Below, one piece after another: positions 14,637-23,873 of a DNA stretch of 44,433 nt; the first letter of the stretch is position 1, and each line of letters opens with the position of its first letter. Position numbers and translations under genes: made by a program. The stretch lies in the NCBI GenBank assembly GCA_902478885.1, contig CABSMS010000004.1:1-44433 (forward strand). Direction: 5' to 3'. Below the pieces are notes generated by a model. The model saw only the letters and a list, made by a program, of their open reading frames with translations. It ran no database searches and was not told the origin of the DNA. Origin of the DNA: an uncultured Collinsella sp. (GTDB taxonomy: Bacteria; Actinomycetota; Coriobacteriia; Coriobacteriales; Coriobacteriaceae).

Positions 14637-17600
14637 CTATGAACGGCGGATAACCTCGGTCACGACCTCGGATACCGTGGCAATGTTCGTCGGGTTGACA
14701 TTGTGGGGCAGGTCGTCCTCGGTACGAGCGCAAGCCAGACGCGTGCCGTCCACACCGGCGATGGTGAGGGCTCGGCGGCTCGCCTCGAGCGCGGCATAGG
14801 CATCGGTCTTGGCATAGGGCATCTCGAGCGCGCCACAATCGACATGGAACGACTTGCAGACCTTGCTGACCAGGTTCATGATACGGCGATCGCCCTTGAG
14901 CAGTTGCTGTTCGCCCTCGACCGTCACAACCGAAAGCCTACCGGCGCCGACGGATTCAAGATTGATAAAGAATACGCCGCGGAGCTTATCGCGATGCGAA
15001 GCCAAGAAGGCCTTCATGCCGGCGCCATCACAATCCGAGGCGCCGGTTGCCACAAACCAGATATCGTGACCGAGCAGCTCATCATCGCCCATAGAGGCGA
15101 CAGCCGAGAGCATATCTTCGGAAGAAGCGCCATCGGAAGACGTAGCGCCACCCTTCCAGCCATCGTTATCGTCCTCGAAGTTATCCCACGAACCGATGCC
15201 GCGACCGGACTTTTTGGCATCGTAATCGTCTTCGACGCCCAGCCAGTCACTCATGCTGTCCTGCTCGTTTTTCTTTTTACGACCGAACAGGCCACCCAGG
15301 CCGCGCTTGCGAGACTTGGGTGCCGCCGGGGCGGGAGCCGAAATGGTCTCGATCGGCTGCGCGCCCGACGCAACGGGCATAGGAGGCGCAACGGGTGCCG
15401 ATGTGGGTTCGGGACCCTGGGCAGTAGCAAAGGGGTCGTTGACCTGGGCAGAGGGATCGGGAAGGTCGAACAGCGACGTGCGAGACGCAACGTTTGCCTG
15501 CTTCATAGACGGCAGCGACGGATCGGGGACCGAAGCCAGCGGAGACGAGGAAGGTGCAGGCGACGGTGCCGACGCCGGATCGGGAACATTCATCTGCGGA
15601 CGCGGCGATGCCTGGGAGGAAATCTGGGCCATAAGGGAATCGACTGTTTCGTCCTGGGTGGGAGCAACATCGGCAACCGTGGCACCGGAACCGCTCGGGG
15701 TCGGCATGGTGAAAATCTGCGTGGAGTAAGGCCTCGACTCATCCGTCTCGGGAGTCTCGGAAACCGCAGACACTTCCTCCTGCTCGACCTCGGTCGAATC
15801 ATCTTGCTCGGCTGCCGCGTACTGCTCTTCGTCAGAGTTGGCCTCGACGGGCTCGTCCTCGGCAGCATCCTGAATTTCGGCAGCATCAATGGGCTCGTCA
15901 TCGTCCACCGCGTCGCCCTGCTCATCGGACACAGGAAGGGGCTCGGCAATCGCGGTGCCCTGCTTTTCAAACGTTATCGTGGAATCGAACTGCGCGGCAT
16001 CAAACGACATGGTGCTATCGACGTGCTGCTGAGCCTCGAAAGACGTTGTCGCCTCAACAACATCCGCGGACGTCGGTTGCTGGGACTCAAAGGACGTTGT
16101 AGCTTCGGCGGCGTCGACGGGCGCGGACTGCATAGCCTCGTTCTGCTCAAACTCTTGCGCCGCGCGCTCACGTGCCGCCTCGGCTGCCTGCTGCTGAGCG
16201 ATAGCCTCCTGCTCGGCAGCCTCGCGTGCGGCAGCGCGCTTCTCCTCGAAATCGTCGACAAATTTCCTGCCCTTTGCAAGCGCACCCTTAAAGAAGCTGG
16301 AAGCGCTGGCGCCAATCGAAGAGAACGCGGATGCAATATCGGCATGGGGCGTTGCCGCGGGAATCTCGGCAGAGAAATCAGTATCGCTCTCGTAAGACAC
16401 GCGCCTCGGCTGTTCAACGTAATCGTCGTCAGACTCGTCCGCAACGTCTTGCGCCGGCGTGGCGGGAGCCAAAATGTCCAGTCCTGCCGCGGGATCGATC
16501 GCGGACACCGCCTCGGGCTCGGCAACGGCAACGGTAACCGCGGCAGACTCATCATCCGCAGTGACAACGGGCGCAGGCTCGGGCTCAAACGTCGGCTCCT
16601 CGCCCTCCTCGTAATCGAGCGTGCAGGACTCGGGAAGCATTCCGAGCGCACGGATGGCATCCGAACCAAAGCGGATGTTGCCGGCGGCATTGCGATAGAG
16701 CTTGGGCTCGGGCTCGGCCGCGACAGGCTCCTCCACCGGCTCGGCAGCGGAAACCTCGTCATTGAACTCTTCAGCCTGGACAGCCTGATTCTGATCCTCG
16801 GGCACGATGGCGCCAATCAGCGTCTCGTCGGCAGACGCACCCTCAAAGCCCTCGATCTGCTCGTCGAAAGCCTCGCCCTGTTCGGGCTCAGTCTGAGTGT
16901 CGGGAGCAATCGGCTGACCGAACTCGTCCTCGGCGTAGGTAGGCTCTTCGTACTCGATGGTGTTGCCGTAGTCGTTTTGCTGCTGGGCCGCGGCATACTC
17001 CGCCGCTGCACGCGCCATTTCCTCGGCACGACGCTTTTGCTCCCCAAAATAGGTATCGAACGGAACATCGTCGGGAAACTCGTTTTCGCCCTGGAAGGGA
17101 GCAACGTTGTCCATAACGCCGAGCATAGCGGCGACAGAAGACTTGTTGCACACCGCGCCGGACGTATAGGGAAGAATATGGCGGTTAGAGATGATGTTTG
17201 CCGCGTTGGCAAGCGCAACGAGGGAAGCGAGGATCGCGACAATCCACAGCAGAACCTTGAGCGCGCCGGGGAGCGGCAGGATACGCAGGATGGCAACGGC
17301 AGCGGGGGCAACCGTGGCAACGGGCAACAGCTTGGCGATGAGCGCACGATACGAGGCATAAGGCTCGCGGGCGAGCAGCTCAGCACGGGGAGAGTCGTAG
17401 TGTGCGACAACGACCACCGGGCGGTTGCGCGGAGATGCGAGCGGGCCCGAGGCCTTGTGGTAGGCGATGACATTTTGGCTCACGCCCGTCTTGCCCAGGC
17501 GCGAAACCACGGGGCGGCCCGTGCGCTCGAGCACGTAAAGAACGGCACCGACAATGGCCAGCAAGGTGCCGACCAAGCCGATACCGCCGCCGATACCCAT

Positions 17601-17813
17601 CAGCAGGGCGCCGGCAAACGCAAGAATACCGGTAACGGCAAATGCCAATCTACTGGGCGCCGGGGCATTGAACTCCTGAACCTCGGGATCAAAGCCGTGG
17701 TTGCGGAAGATCTGAGCGATATCCTCGGCAGCCAAGCGCTCTTCTTCGCTGCATGCCGGCGTAATGCCGGTGTTCTGCAGCAGGTGGTTAATATAGTTCT
17801 GGGTGTTCGCCAT
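14637..17813 (-). CDS. M28-like peptidase with long acidic insertion and membrane segments
   Basis: The 1,058-residue protein begins like a Zn exopeptidase of family M28: helical N-terminus, two membrane segments (about 55-95), VVVVAHYDSPRAE with His138 and Asp140, and hydrophobic stretches at 160-207. Residues of roughly 245-900 are a low-complexity Ala/Glu/Asp/Pro-rich insertion with an RKKK patch near its end. The fold resumes at 913 (HDIWFVATGASDCDGAG) and ends with Asp1004 and His1037 (LPHNVNP). Expected metal ligands appear altered: the GADDN-type Asp seems replaced around Cys222/Asn223, and the usual Glu-Glu pair reads Ser926-Asp927. Activity is therefore doubtful. The ATG at 17813 has GGAG upstream; the open frame continues to 17963 without a better start. 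Confidence 0.8.
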   Translation of the reverse strand: MANTQNYINHLLQNTGITPACSEEERLAAEDIAQIFRNHGFDPEVQEFNAPAPSRLAFAVTGILAFAGALLMGIGGGIGLVGTLLAIVGAVLYVLERTGRPVVSRLGKTGVSQNVIAYHKASGPLASPRNRPVVVVAHYDSPRAELLAREPYASYRALIAKLLPVATVAPAAVAILRILPLPGALKVLLWIVAILASLVALANAANIISNRHILPYTSGAVCNKSSVAAMLGVMDNVAPFQGENEFPDDVPFDTYFGEQKRRAEEMARAAAEYAAAQQQNDYGNTIEYEEPTYAEDEFGQPIAPDTQTEPEQGEAFDEQIEGFEGASADETLIGAIVPEDQNQAVQAEEFNDEVSAAEPVEEPVAAEPEPKLYRNAAGNIRFGSDAIRALGMLPESCTLDYEEGEEPTFEPEPAPVVTADDESAAVTVAVAEPEAVSAIDPAAGLDILAPATPAQDVADESDDDYVEQPRRVSYESDTDFSAEIPAATPHADIASAFSSIGASASSFFKGALAKGRKFVDDFEEKRAAAREAAEQEAIAQQQAAEAARERAAQEFEQNEAMQSAPVDAAEATTSFESQQPTSADVVEATTSFEAQQHVDSTMSFDAAQFDSTITFEKQGTAIAEPLPVSDEQGDAVDDDEPIDAAEIQDAAEDEPVEANSDEEQYAAAEQDDSTEVEQEEVSAVSETPETDESRPYSTQIFTMPTPSGSGATVADVAPTQDETVDSLMAQISSQASPRPQMNVPDPASAPSPAPSSSPLASVPDPSLPSMKQANVASRTSLFDLPDPSAQVNDPFATAQGPEPTSAPVAPPMPVASGAQPIETISAPAPAAPKSRKRGLGGLFGRKKKNEQDSMSDWLGVEDDYDAKKSGRGIGSWDNFEDDNDGWKGGATSSDGASSEDMLSAVASMGDDELLGHDIWFVATGASDCDGAGMKAFLASHRDKLRGVFFINLESVGAGRLSVVTVEGEQQLLKGDRRIMNLVSKVCKSFHVDCGALEMPYAKTDAYAALEASRRALTIAGVDGTRLACARTEDDLPHNVNPTNIATVSEVVTEVIRRS

Positions 17814-18011
17814 GTGCGCTCCACATCCATAATCCGACAAATAGGCCCAATGCATGCACATTAGAACCGTATATAGTCGAAAGTATACCCCGAGCGAGCG
17901 CAAACGACCGAATTCGGGCCATCTTAACGCCCCGAGCGGACAAGGATATAGCCTAATCTCCATATCGGACTAAAATCATGGCAGCAAACCACCTTCTCAT
18001 GCGAGGACTCT
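17814..18011. promoter_or_regulatory. Divergent promoter region
   Basis: About 200 nt separate the M28-like gene (minus) from the WYL regulator pair (plus). An imperfect dyad GTATA..TATAC lies at 17869-17888 and could be an operator. I see no confident -35/-10 pair. Confidence 0.35.
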
Positions 18012-19034
18012 ATGACGGCAAGCGACGCGACCGCAACAATTAAAAAGGGGAATTCGGAGCCCGGTTTCGATAAAACGGCTCAGCGCATCCTCAATCTTTT
18101 CTTTGTGCTCAACAGCTCCCCCGAACCGCTGACGACCGAGCAGATCGTCTTGGATTCTGACCTGGGATATGGCTCGGGCAACATCGACTCGGATAAGCGC
18201 AAGTTTCGGCGCGATCGTGACAAACTGCTCGAGCGTGGCATCTTAATCAAGGAGGTTCGCCCCGCCGGTGCGCAGGAGACCGAGGAAAGCTCGTGGACAA
18301 TCGACCGCGAGCACACGTTTGCTGCAGGCGGCCTCATCACCGCAGACGACGCCGATATCCTACTCAACGCCATCGACCAGACGCTAGCGGCCGGCTCTTC
18401 CACCTTTGCCGCGCCGCTTGCCGATATTCGCTCCAAAATTGCCTACCTCACCGGCATGTCGGCGGTGGACGAAGTACCGATCCGCCGCTCTCCCACCGTC
18501 GATGCGGTATGGAGCGCCTTTGCCGAGCGATGCGCGCTGCGATTTTTATATCAGAACGGACGCGGCGAGCAGAAAGAACGTACCGTCTGTGTCTACGGCA
18601 TGTTCGAACGCGAGGGCGTGGCGTACTTCTGCGGCCTCGACAATGTCACCGACGACATCAGGACATTCCGCTGCGACCGTATCGTTCGCGCATGGCGTCC
18701 TTCGAAGGCCTACGCCATCCCTGCGGACTTCAATCTCAACGACTATCTGTTCTTTGAATTCGATTTCGCCGACCGACCGCCCGTTGCAGCCACGTTCTCG
18801 TTCGCCCCTCAGACGCAGATCGATATGATCAACGGCCTCACGCGCGGGCGAGGTGAGCTCGCACACACCGATGCGGGATGGATCTGGACCGTTGACGTGC
18901 GCGACCTTGAAGCCGCCGCCTCATTTTGCATGGTCCACGCCATGGACGGCATGAGGCCCATGGCCCCCAAATCGCTCAAGCAGGCGTGGAACCACCTCAT
19001 TGAAAGGACGGTGCACGAGCATGCCCGTGCGTAA
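18012..19034 (+). CDS. WYL-domain transcriptional regulator (PafB-like)
   Basis: The 340-residue protein has an N-terminal helix-turn-helix (about 20-90, AQRILNLFFVLNSSPEPLTTEQIV, with an RDRDKLLERG end) and a WYL domain (about 165-240, FLYQNGRGEQKERTVCVYGMF...YFCGLDN..TFRCDRI). A C-terminal WCX-like extension follows. WYL domains sense ligands, in PafBC probably single-stranded DNA. The start has GCGAGGA upstream. The gene overlaps the next WYL gene by 14 nt, like the pafB-pafC pair that controls much of the DNA-damage response in actinobacteria. Orthology to PafB is inferred from the arrangement. Confidence 0.88.
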   Translation: MTASDATATIKKGNSEPGFDKTAQRILNLFFVLNSSPEPLTTEQIVLDSDLGYGSGNIDSDKRKFRRDRDKLLERGILIKEVRPAGAQETEESSWTIDREHTFAAGGLITADDADILLNAIDQTLAAGSSTFAAPLADIRSKIAYLTGMSAVDEVPIRRSPTVDAVWSAFAERCALRFLYQNGRGEQKERTVCVYGMFEREGVAYFCGLDNVTDDIRTFRCDRIVRAWRPSKAYAIPADFNLNDYLFFEFDFADRPPVAATFSFAPQTQIDMINGLTRGRGELAHTDAGWIWTVDVRDLEAAASFCMVHAMDGMRPMAPKSLKQAWNHLIERTVHEHARA

Positions 19035-19938
19035 ACTCACCAGCGAGCAGAGACTCTCGCGCGCCATCGACATCATGGAGGCCCTCTACGCCGCCGGCGA
19101 GAGCGGCATGACACGAACCGAAATTTGCGACCGCTTTGACATCACGGGAGTATCGCTCGACGAGATTCTCGAGATCGTCTCGACGCTCGCGGACCGAGAA
19201 TCGGGTGCGCGCATCATCTGCGAATGCCACGGCGAGCGTGTGGTCCTCACCGGTGACGCCGGACGTGTGCTACCGCTGCGTCTGAGTGCCGCCGAAGGCG
19301 CTGTGCTCAACCACGAACTTGAATCGTTGGGGATCGAGCCGCAGACGGCAGCTCGGATTCGACATGCCCTTCTGCCCGAAGAGCTCGGCTATAACCAGCG
19401 CGTCTTTGACACCGTCAACCACGGGTCACACTGGCAGCAGCTGAGCTGCGCCATTCAGGACGGCGTTCGCTGCCGCATCTCGTATCGCTCGATGGACGAT
19501 GCACGGCCACGCGAGCGTCTGGTCGACCCCTTGCGCATTACGGTAAACGGCGACCAAACATACCTGATTGCCTGGGACATCGCGGTCGATGAGCAGCGCA
19601 CCTATCGCATGGATAAAATCGAGGGACTCACCTTGACGGAAGACTCCGTCGTGCCTCACACACCGGGCGTCGCATCCCTCCACGATTCCCTTGCCCGGAC
19701 GCAGCGTAGCGCAAAGCTCTTGATGCCATTCGATATGGCGGAGCATCTGGACTGGGCCGGCATCACCCTAATCGAGCGCAGCGGGGCAGACATGGCAACG
19801 GTAACCGTGCATTACGGCTCCGAGCGTTGGCTACTGAGCCAGATAATCGCAGCGGGCGGAGCCATCCGCATCTTGGATGACCCCGCCCTGTCAAAGCGTC
19901 TGTGCGATATGGCAAAAACCCTCGTCTGTCCGCTTTAG
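19021..19938 (+). CDS. WYL-domain transcriptional regulator (PafC-like)
   Basis: The 305-residue protein has an N-terminal helix-turn-helix (LTSEQRLSRAIDIMEALYAAGESGMTRTEIC) and a WYL domain (CRISYRSMDDARPRERLVDPLRI..YLIAWDI..RTYRMDKIEG). A C-terminal domain follows. The ATG at 19021 lies inside the end of the first WYL gene, with AAAGGA about 13 nt upstream. The two proteins presumably form a heterodimer. Its stop overlaps the stop of the convergent helicase gene by 3 bp, leaving no room for a terminator between them. Confidence 0.88.
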   Translation: MPVRKLTSEQRLSRAIDIMEALYAAGESGMTRTEICDRFDITGVSLDEILEIVSTLADRESGARIICECHGERVVLTGDAGRVLPLRLSAAEGAVLNHELESLGIEPQTAARIRHALLPEELGYNQRVFDTVNHGSHWQQLSCAIQDGVRCRISYRSMDDARPRERLVDPLRITVNGDQTYLIAWDIAVDEQRTYRMDKIEGLTLTEDSVVPHTPGVASLHDSLARTQRSAKLLMPFDMAEHLDWAGITLIERSGADMATVTVHYGSERWLLSQIIAAGGAIRILDDPALSKRLCDMAKTLVCPL

Positions 19939-22829
19939 CGCCGCCGCTCGTGGTGTGCGCGCCACAGTTGCAGATAGTGACCGATCTGCGCCGATTCGAT
20001 GCGCTGGTAGGAGCTCGTGGGCAGCGACGTTAAGAACTTCTTCCCGTAGCCCTTCGTCACCAGGCGCGGGTCGGCCAGAATCAGCACGCCGCAATCGGTC
20101 GACGAGCGGATAAGGCGGCCGGCCGCCTGCTTGACCTCGAGCACCGCCTCGGGCAGCGAATAGCGCGCCCAAGCGCGGTCTTCGCGCAGGTTGCGCTCGC
20201 ACGAGAGCGGGTCCGTGGGACTCGAGAACGGCAGCTTGGGAATGATGACGCAGCGCAGCGTCTCGCCGCTGGCGTCGAATCCCTCCCAGAAGGCCTTAAG
20301 CGCAAAAAGCGATGAAGTCGGCTCGTTGATAAACCGATCGCGCAGGCGACGAAGAGATGAGTTGCGCTGCTGGCAGTTGAGCTCCAGACCCGCACGGGCC
20401 ATCTTGGGCTCAACGCGGGCGTACAGGTCTTCCATGTCGCGCCGATTGGTGAACAGTGTGAGCACCGATCCGCCCATGGCAAGATGGGCGTCGACCAGCA
20501 CGCGCTCGAGCGCCGTAAGATAGCTCTCGCGATCGCGCGGATCGGGGATATCGCCCGCAACGACTACAGCCATGTTCGAATCGAAGTCGTAGCTCGAGTC
20601 CAAGTGCAGCGATGAGGATGTTGAAGCACCGATGCGATCGAGGCCGACCGCGTGGTTAAAGTGTTCAAAGCTTTTGGACACCGTCATGGTCGCCGAGGCA
20701 AAGATAGCCGTGTGAACCTCGGGCAGCCACTCGGTTGCCAAGGCCTCGCCAATGTCGATGCGCTCTGCGGTCATTGACTCTCCGCCGGCACGCAACCTGC
20801 GATTGACCTGCAGTGAATACACGTAGTGTTCATCGGCGCCATCAATGATGAGTTTGAGGTTCTCGGCCAGCTCGTGCAGGCGGCGCGAGATATCGCCCAG
20901 GTCGACAACAACCTCGGGCTTGTCGGCGGCGACGGCTTGCACCAGCGCGTCGACGCTCTTGTCAGCCTGTTCCAATGCGTCGATGGCAGCGTAGGCCGAC
21001 TGTAAGAAATCATGCCAGTCGTCAGATTCGCGCAGTTCGGGGCCAATCCATAGATTGGCACTGTCATAACCCCCACGGGCACGGCGACCGAGCTCGCGAA
21101 CGCCATCGAACACGTCGGCGATTGCCATGCTCGCGCGCGCAACCGACGACGTTGCCTTGGCAGTAAGGCCCAGATAGAGCGTAGAGCCCTCGGAGGTTGC
21201 CAAATCACGGGAAACCTGGCTTAGCGCGCCGGTGCTCGAGCCACCCAGGCGCTCAAACAGAACGCGTGATTCGTCCGCCGACACCACGCGCGCCCACTGA
21301 CGGCGCGCCTCGCGCTCGATGGAATGGGCCTCGTCGATTACCCAATGACGAATCGGAGGCAAAATCCTGCCCTCGGCCGCAACATTGCGGAACAGCAGGG
21401 AATGGTTGGTGACCACCACATCGGCGTGCGCCGCACGACGGCGAGCGCCGTGGACCAAACATTTATCAGGGAAAAACGGGCAGAGGCGACGAGCACACTC
21501 GCGCGAGGCCGTCGTAAAGTCGGGGCGGTTGACGCTGCGCCACCGAATGCCGAGCGAGTCGAGGTCGCCATCGGCTGATTGGCAGACGTACGCCATAATG
21601 ACCGCGACCGCCGTGAGCGTGTCCGCCGGATCGCGCTTGGTGGTAATCTCGACCTGGCTGCGGCTCATGCGCTCAAGCTTGCGCAGGCACGGATAGTGGT
21701 CATACCCCTTGAGAGCGCAAAATGACAGACCACCGTCCAGTTGCTCGGCAAATTTTGGCAGCTCATGGTACATGAGCTGGTCGGCAAGATTGTTCGATTT
21801 GGTCGCAATACCAACCGTGATGTTGTTACGGCGCGCTGCCTCGGCAAAAGGTACCAAATAGGCCATCGATTTGCCGACGCCCGTACCCGCCTCAATTACA
21901 CGATGAGTGCCCGTGACCAGTGCATCGCGGACCTCGAGCGCCATCGCGATCTGCTCATCACGCGGCTCGTAGGTGGGATACATGCGATTGACCAGGCCAC
22001 CTGGCGCATAGTCTGCCTCAATCTCCTCACGACTCGGCATCTTGAGGACCGGCAGTTCGTCGGCGTCCACCCGATCGTCGGCGCGATCGGCCTTGAGAAC
22101 GTCAGCACGAGCGGCGCTGAGAGAGAAGATAGAACCAGGGTTCTGCCCCGCCAAGAATGAGAAGATTGGACGATAGGACCAAGGCACGTCCGGATGCATG
22201 TCGGCTAGGCGCGCCATGAGGCCCTGGGGCAAGTCGGTGAGTGCCACGAGCAACACGCGCCATACGCCACACAGGGCGTCGACGTCGGCATTGGCACGGT
22301 GTGATACCGAGTCACAGCCAAACAGATCGGCCATAAAAGACAGCTTGTGCGAGGCCAGGCGCGGAAGCGCAATGCGCGATAGCGCCAGCGAATCGATCCA
22401 GATATCACTCACGTTGACACCGCCTTTGACCGATTCGATAAACGACCGGTCAAACGTGGCGTTATGTGCGATAACAGGACAGCCGCCCACAAAATCGGCG
22501 AGTGCCGCGACGGCCTCGACGGCCGACGGGGCATCTGCCACATCGGCGTTCGTAATACTCGTGAGCTCGGTAATCTCTGCAGGAATCAGATGCTTGGGAT
22601 GCACAAACGTATCGAAGCGGTCAATGACCTCGCGGCCCGAAAGACGGGCCGCGGAAATCTCAATTAACTCGTTGTCCTGCACCGAAAGACCCGTGGTCTC
22701 GGTATCGAGGACGATTACATCCTCCTCGATGAGGCCAAACGACTGCGTCTTGGCGCGCTCGGCGAGCGTGGCGTAAGAATCGATGACAAACTGCGGCGTT
22801 CCAGGAGATACGGCGTCCTCAATTAGCAT
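19935..22829 (-). CDS. DnaQ-type exonuclease fused to DinG/XPD-family helicase
   Basis: The 964-residue fusion starts with a DEDDh 3'-5' exonuclease: VLDTETTGL (Asp42/Glu44), HNATFDRSF and HRANADVD. The helicase part has Walker A (AGTGVGKS, about residue 315), a cysteine cluster typical of XPD-type 4Fe-4S proteins (YPCLRK, ECARRLCPFFPDKC), VIDEAHSIE, and C-terminal motifs (LFALKAFWEGFDASG, QAAGRLIRSSTDCG). This is the Firmicute-type DinG arrangement, likely acting in repair of replication or damage intermediates. The ATG at 22829 overlaps the ddl stop (ATGCTAA), indicating coupling. Confidence 0.92.
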   Translation of the reverse strand: MLIEDAVSPGTPQFVIDSYATLAERAKTQSFGLIEEDVIVLDTETTGLSVQDNELIEISAARLSGREVIDRFDTFVHPKHLIPAEITELTSITNADVADAPSAVEAVAALADFVGGCPVIAHNATFDRSFIESVKGGVNVSDIWIDSLALSRIALPRLASHKLSFMADLFGCDSVSHRANADVDALCGVWRVLLVALTDLPQGLMARLADMHPDVPWSYRPIFSFLAGQNPGSIFSLSAARADVLKADRADDRVDADELPVLKMPSREEIEADYAPGGLVNRMYPTYEPRDEQIAMALEVRDALVTGTHRVIEAGTGVGKSMAYLVPFAEAARRNNITVGIATKSNNLADQLMYHELPKFAEQLDGGLSFCALKGYDHYPCLRKLERMSRSQVEITTKRDPADTLTAVAVIMAYVCQSADGDLDSLGIRWRSVNRPDFTTASRECARRLCPFFPDKCLVHGARRRAAHADVVVTNHSLLFRNVAAEGRILPPIRHWVIDEAHSIEREARRQWARVVSADESRVLFERLGGSSTGALSQVSRDLATSEGSTLYLGLTAKATSSVARASMAIADVFDGVRELGRRARGGYDSANLWIGPELRESDDWHDFLQSAYAAIDALEQADKSVDALVQAVAADKPEVVVDLGDISRRLHELAENLKLIIDGADEHYVYSLQVNRRLRAGGESMTAERIDIGEALATEWLPEVHTAIFASATMTVSKSFEHFNHAVGLDRIGASTSSSLHLDSSYDFDSNMAVVVAGDIPDPRDRESYLTALERVLVDAHLAMGGSVLTLFTNRRDMEDLYARVEPKMARAGLELNCQQRNSSLRRLRDRFINEPTSSLFALKAFWEGFDASGETLRCVIIPKLPFSSPTDPLSCERNLREDRAWARYSLPEAVLEVKQAAGRLIRSSTDCGVLILADPRLVTKGYGKKFLTSLPTSSYQRIESAQIGHYLQLWRAHHERRR

Positions 22830-23788
22830 GCAACGCCTGCTCGACGGAGACCCATACGGATCAGGCTGTCGCACACTTGCGGGAACGTCATGTCATCGGT
22901 ATGGCGAATCTCGTCAGGATACAGCGACGTATCGGTCATGCCGGGAATGGTGTTGGTCTCGAGAATGACAGGGCCGTCCTCGCTCACGATAAAATCGCTG
23001 CGCGAAATGCCCAGACAGCCGAGGGCCTTATGGGCCGCACAGGCAAGTTCCTGGGCACGCGCATAGTTTTCGGGCGAAATCTGCGCCGGAATGCGGTGGA
23101 TATCCGTGGGATCGACGTACTTTACATCCAGGTCGTAGAACTCGCAGTCCTCAGGCTTGCGAATCTCCACAATCGGCAGAGCGCGCACGTCGTCCTCGCC
23201 ATACACGCCCACGGTGATCTCGGTTCCCTCGATGCACTTTTCGACCAGCACCTTATCGCCGTACTCAAAAGCCTTGGCGATTGCCGCCAGCAACTCGGAG
23301 GGCTCGTGTACAAGCGAAATGCCGTAGCTAGAGCCGTTGACGGCGGGCTTTACAAAGCAACGCTCGCCACAAACATCGACGATACGATCGATATCGATCT
23401 CGTCGCCCGCCTCAAGCGCCAGGCCGGGGGCAACGGGGATGCCCGCCTTGGCATACAGAAGCTTTGAAACCTCCTTATCGGCGCCACATGCGCTGGCGAG
23501 CACGCCCGACGCCGTGTAGGGGATACCCAGCGTCTCCATGGCCCCCTGCATGGCGCCATCCTCGCCGCCGGCGCCGTGCATGGCGATAAACGCCACGTCG
23601 AAGCCGCCCGTCGCCATGGTCACCATATAGTCATCGGCGGCGGTATCGAGCAGCTCCACCGAGGTGTAGCCAGCCTCCTTCAGTGCCACCACGACATTCT
23701 TTCCCGAATTGAGCGAAATCTCGCGTTCGGCGGAATGGCCGCCCGCCAAGACCGCTACGTGCATGTTCTCTAGGCTTTTACCCGGCAT
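22823..23788 (-). CDS. ddl: D-alanine--D-alanine ligase
   Basis: Ddl makes the D-Ala-D-Ala dipeptide for peptidoglycan. The 321-residue protein shows AVLAGGHSAEREISLNSG, the ATP-grasp core (CFVKPAVNGSSYGISLV, VEKCIEGTEITVGVYG) and the C-terminal metal/substrate block GPVILETNTIPGMTDTSLYP. Length is normal. GGAGGA precedes the ATG by 8 nt. It is transcribed divergently from rlmN and is the first gene of an operon with the exonuclease-helicase. Confidence 0.97.
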   Translation of the reverse strand: MPGKSLENMHVAVLAGGHSAEREISLNSGKNVVVALKEAGYTSVELLDTAADDYMVTMATGGFDVAFIAMHGAGGEDGAMQGAMETLGIPYTASGVLASACGADKEVSKLLYAKAGIPVAPGLALEAGDEIDIDRIVDVCGERCFVKPAVNGSSYGISLVHEPSELLAAIAKAFEYGDKVLVEKCIEGTEITVGVYGEDDVRALPIVEIRKPEDCEFYDLDVKYVDPTDIHRIPAQISPENYARAQELACAAHKALGCLGISRSDFIVSEDGPVILETNTIPGMTDTSLYPDEIRHTDDMTFPQVCDSLIRMGLRRAGVAC

Positions 23789-23873
23789 GGGCAGACTCCT
23801 CCTCTATAATTCCTGCAGCTGATACCATATTGTAGCGATACCCTCAACGTTTCCCCAAAATCGAAAGGCTTCC

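Noticed and set aside
14703..17864. 1,053-residue open frame on the plus strand
   Set aside because: It is antisense to the M28-like gene. The protein is Arg/Gly/Leu-rich without recognisable domains, as expected from high-GC codon bias.
17869..17888. Operator or damage box (GTATA..TATAC) before the WYL pair
   Set aside because: The dyad is short and imperfect and does not match a known actinobacterial SOS or PafBC motif well enough to claim.
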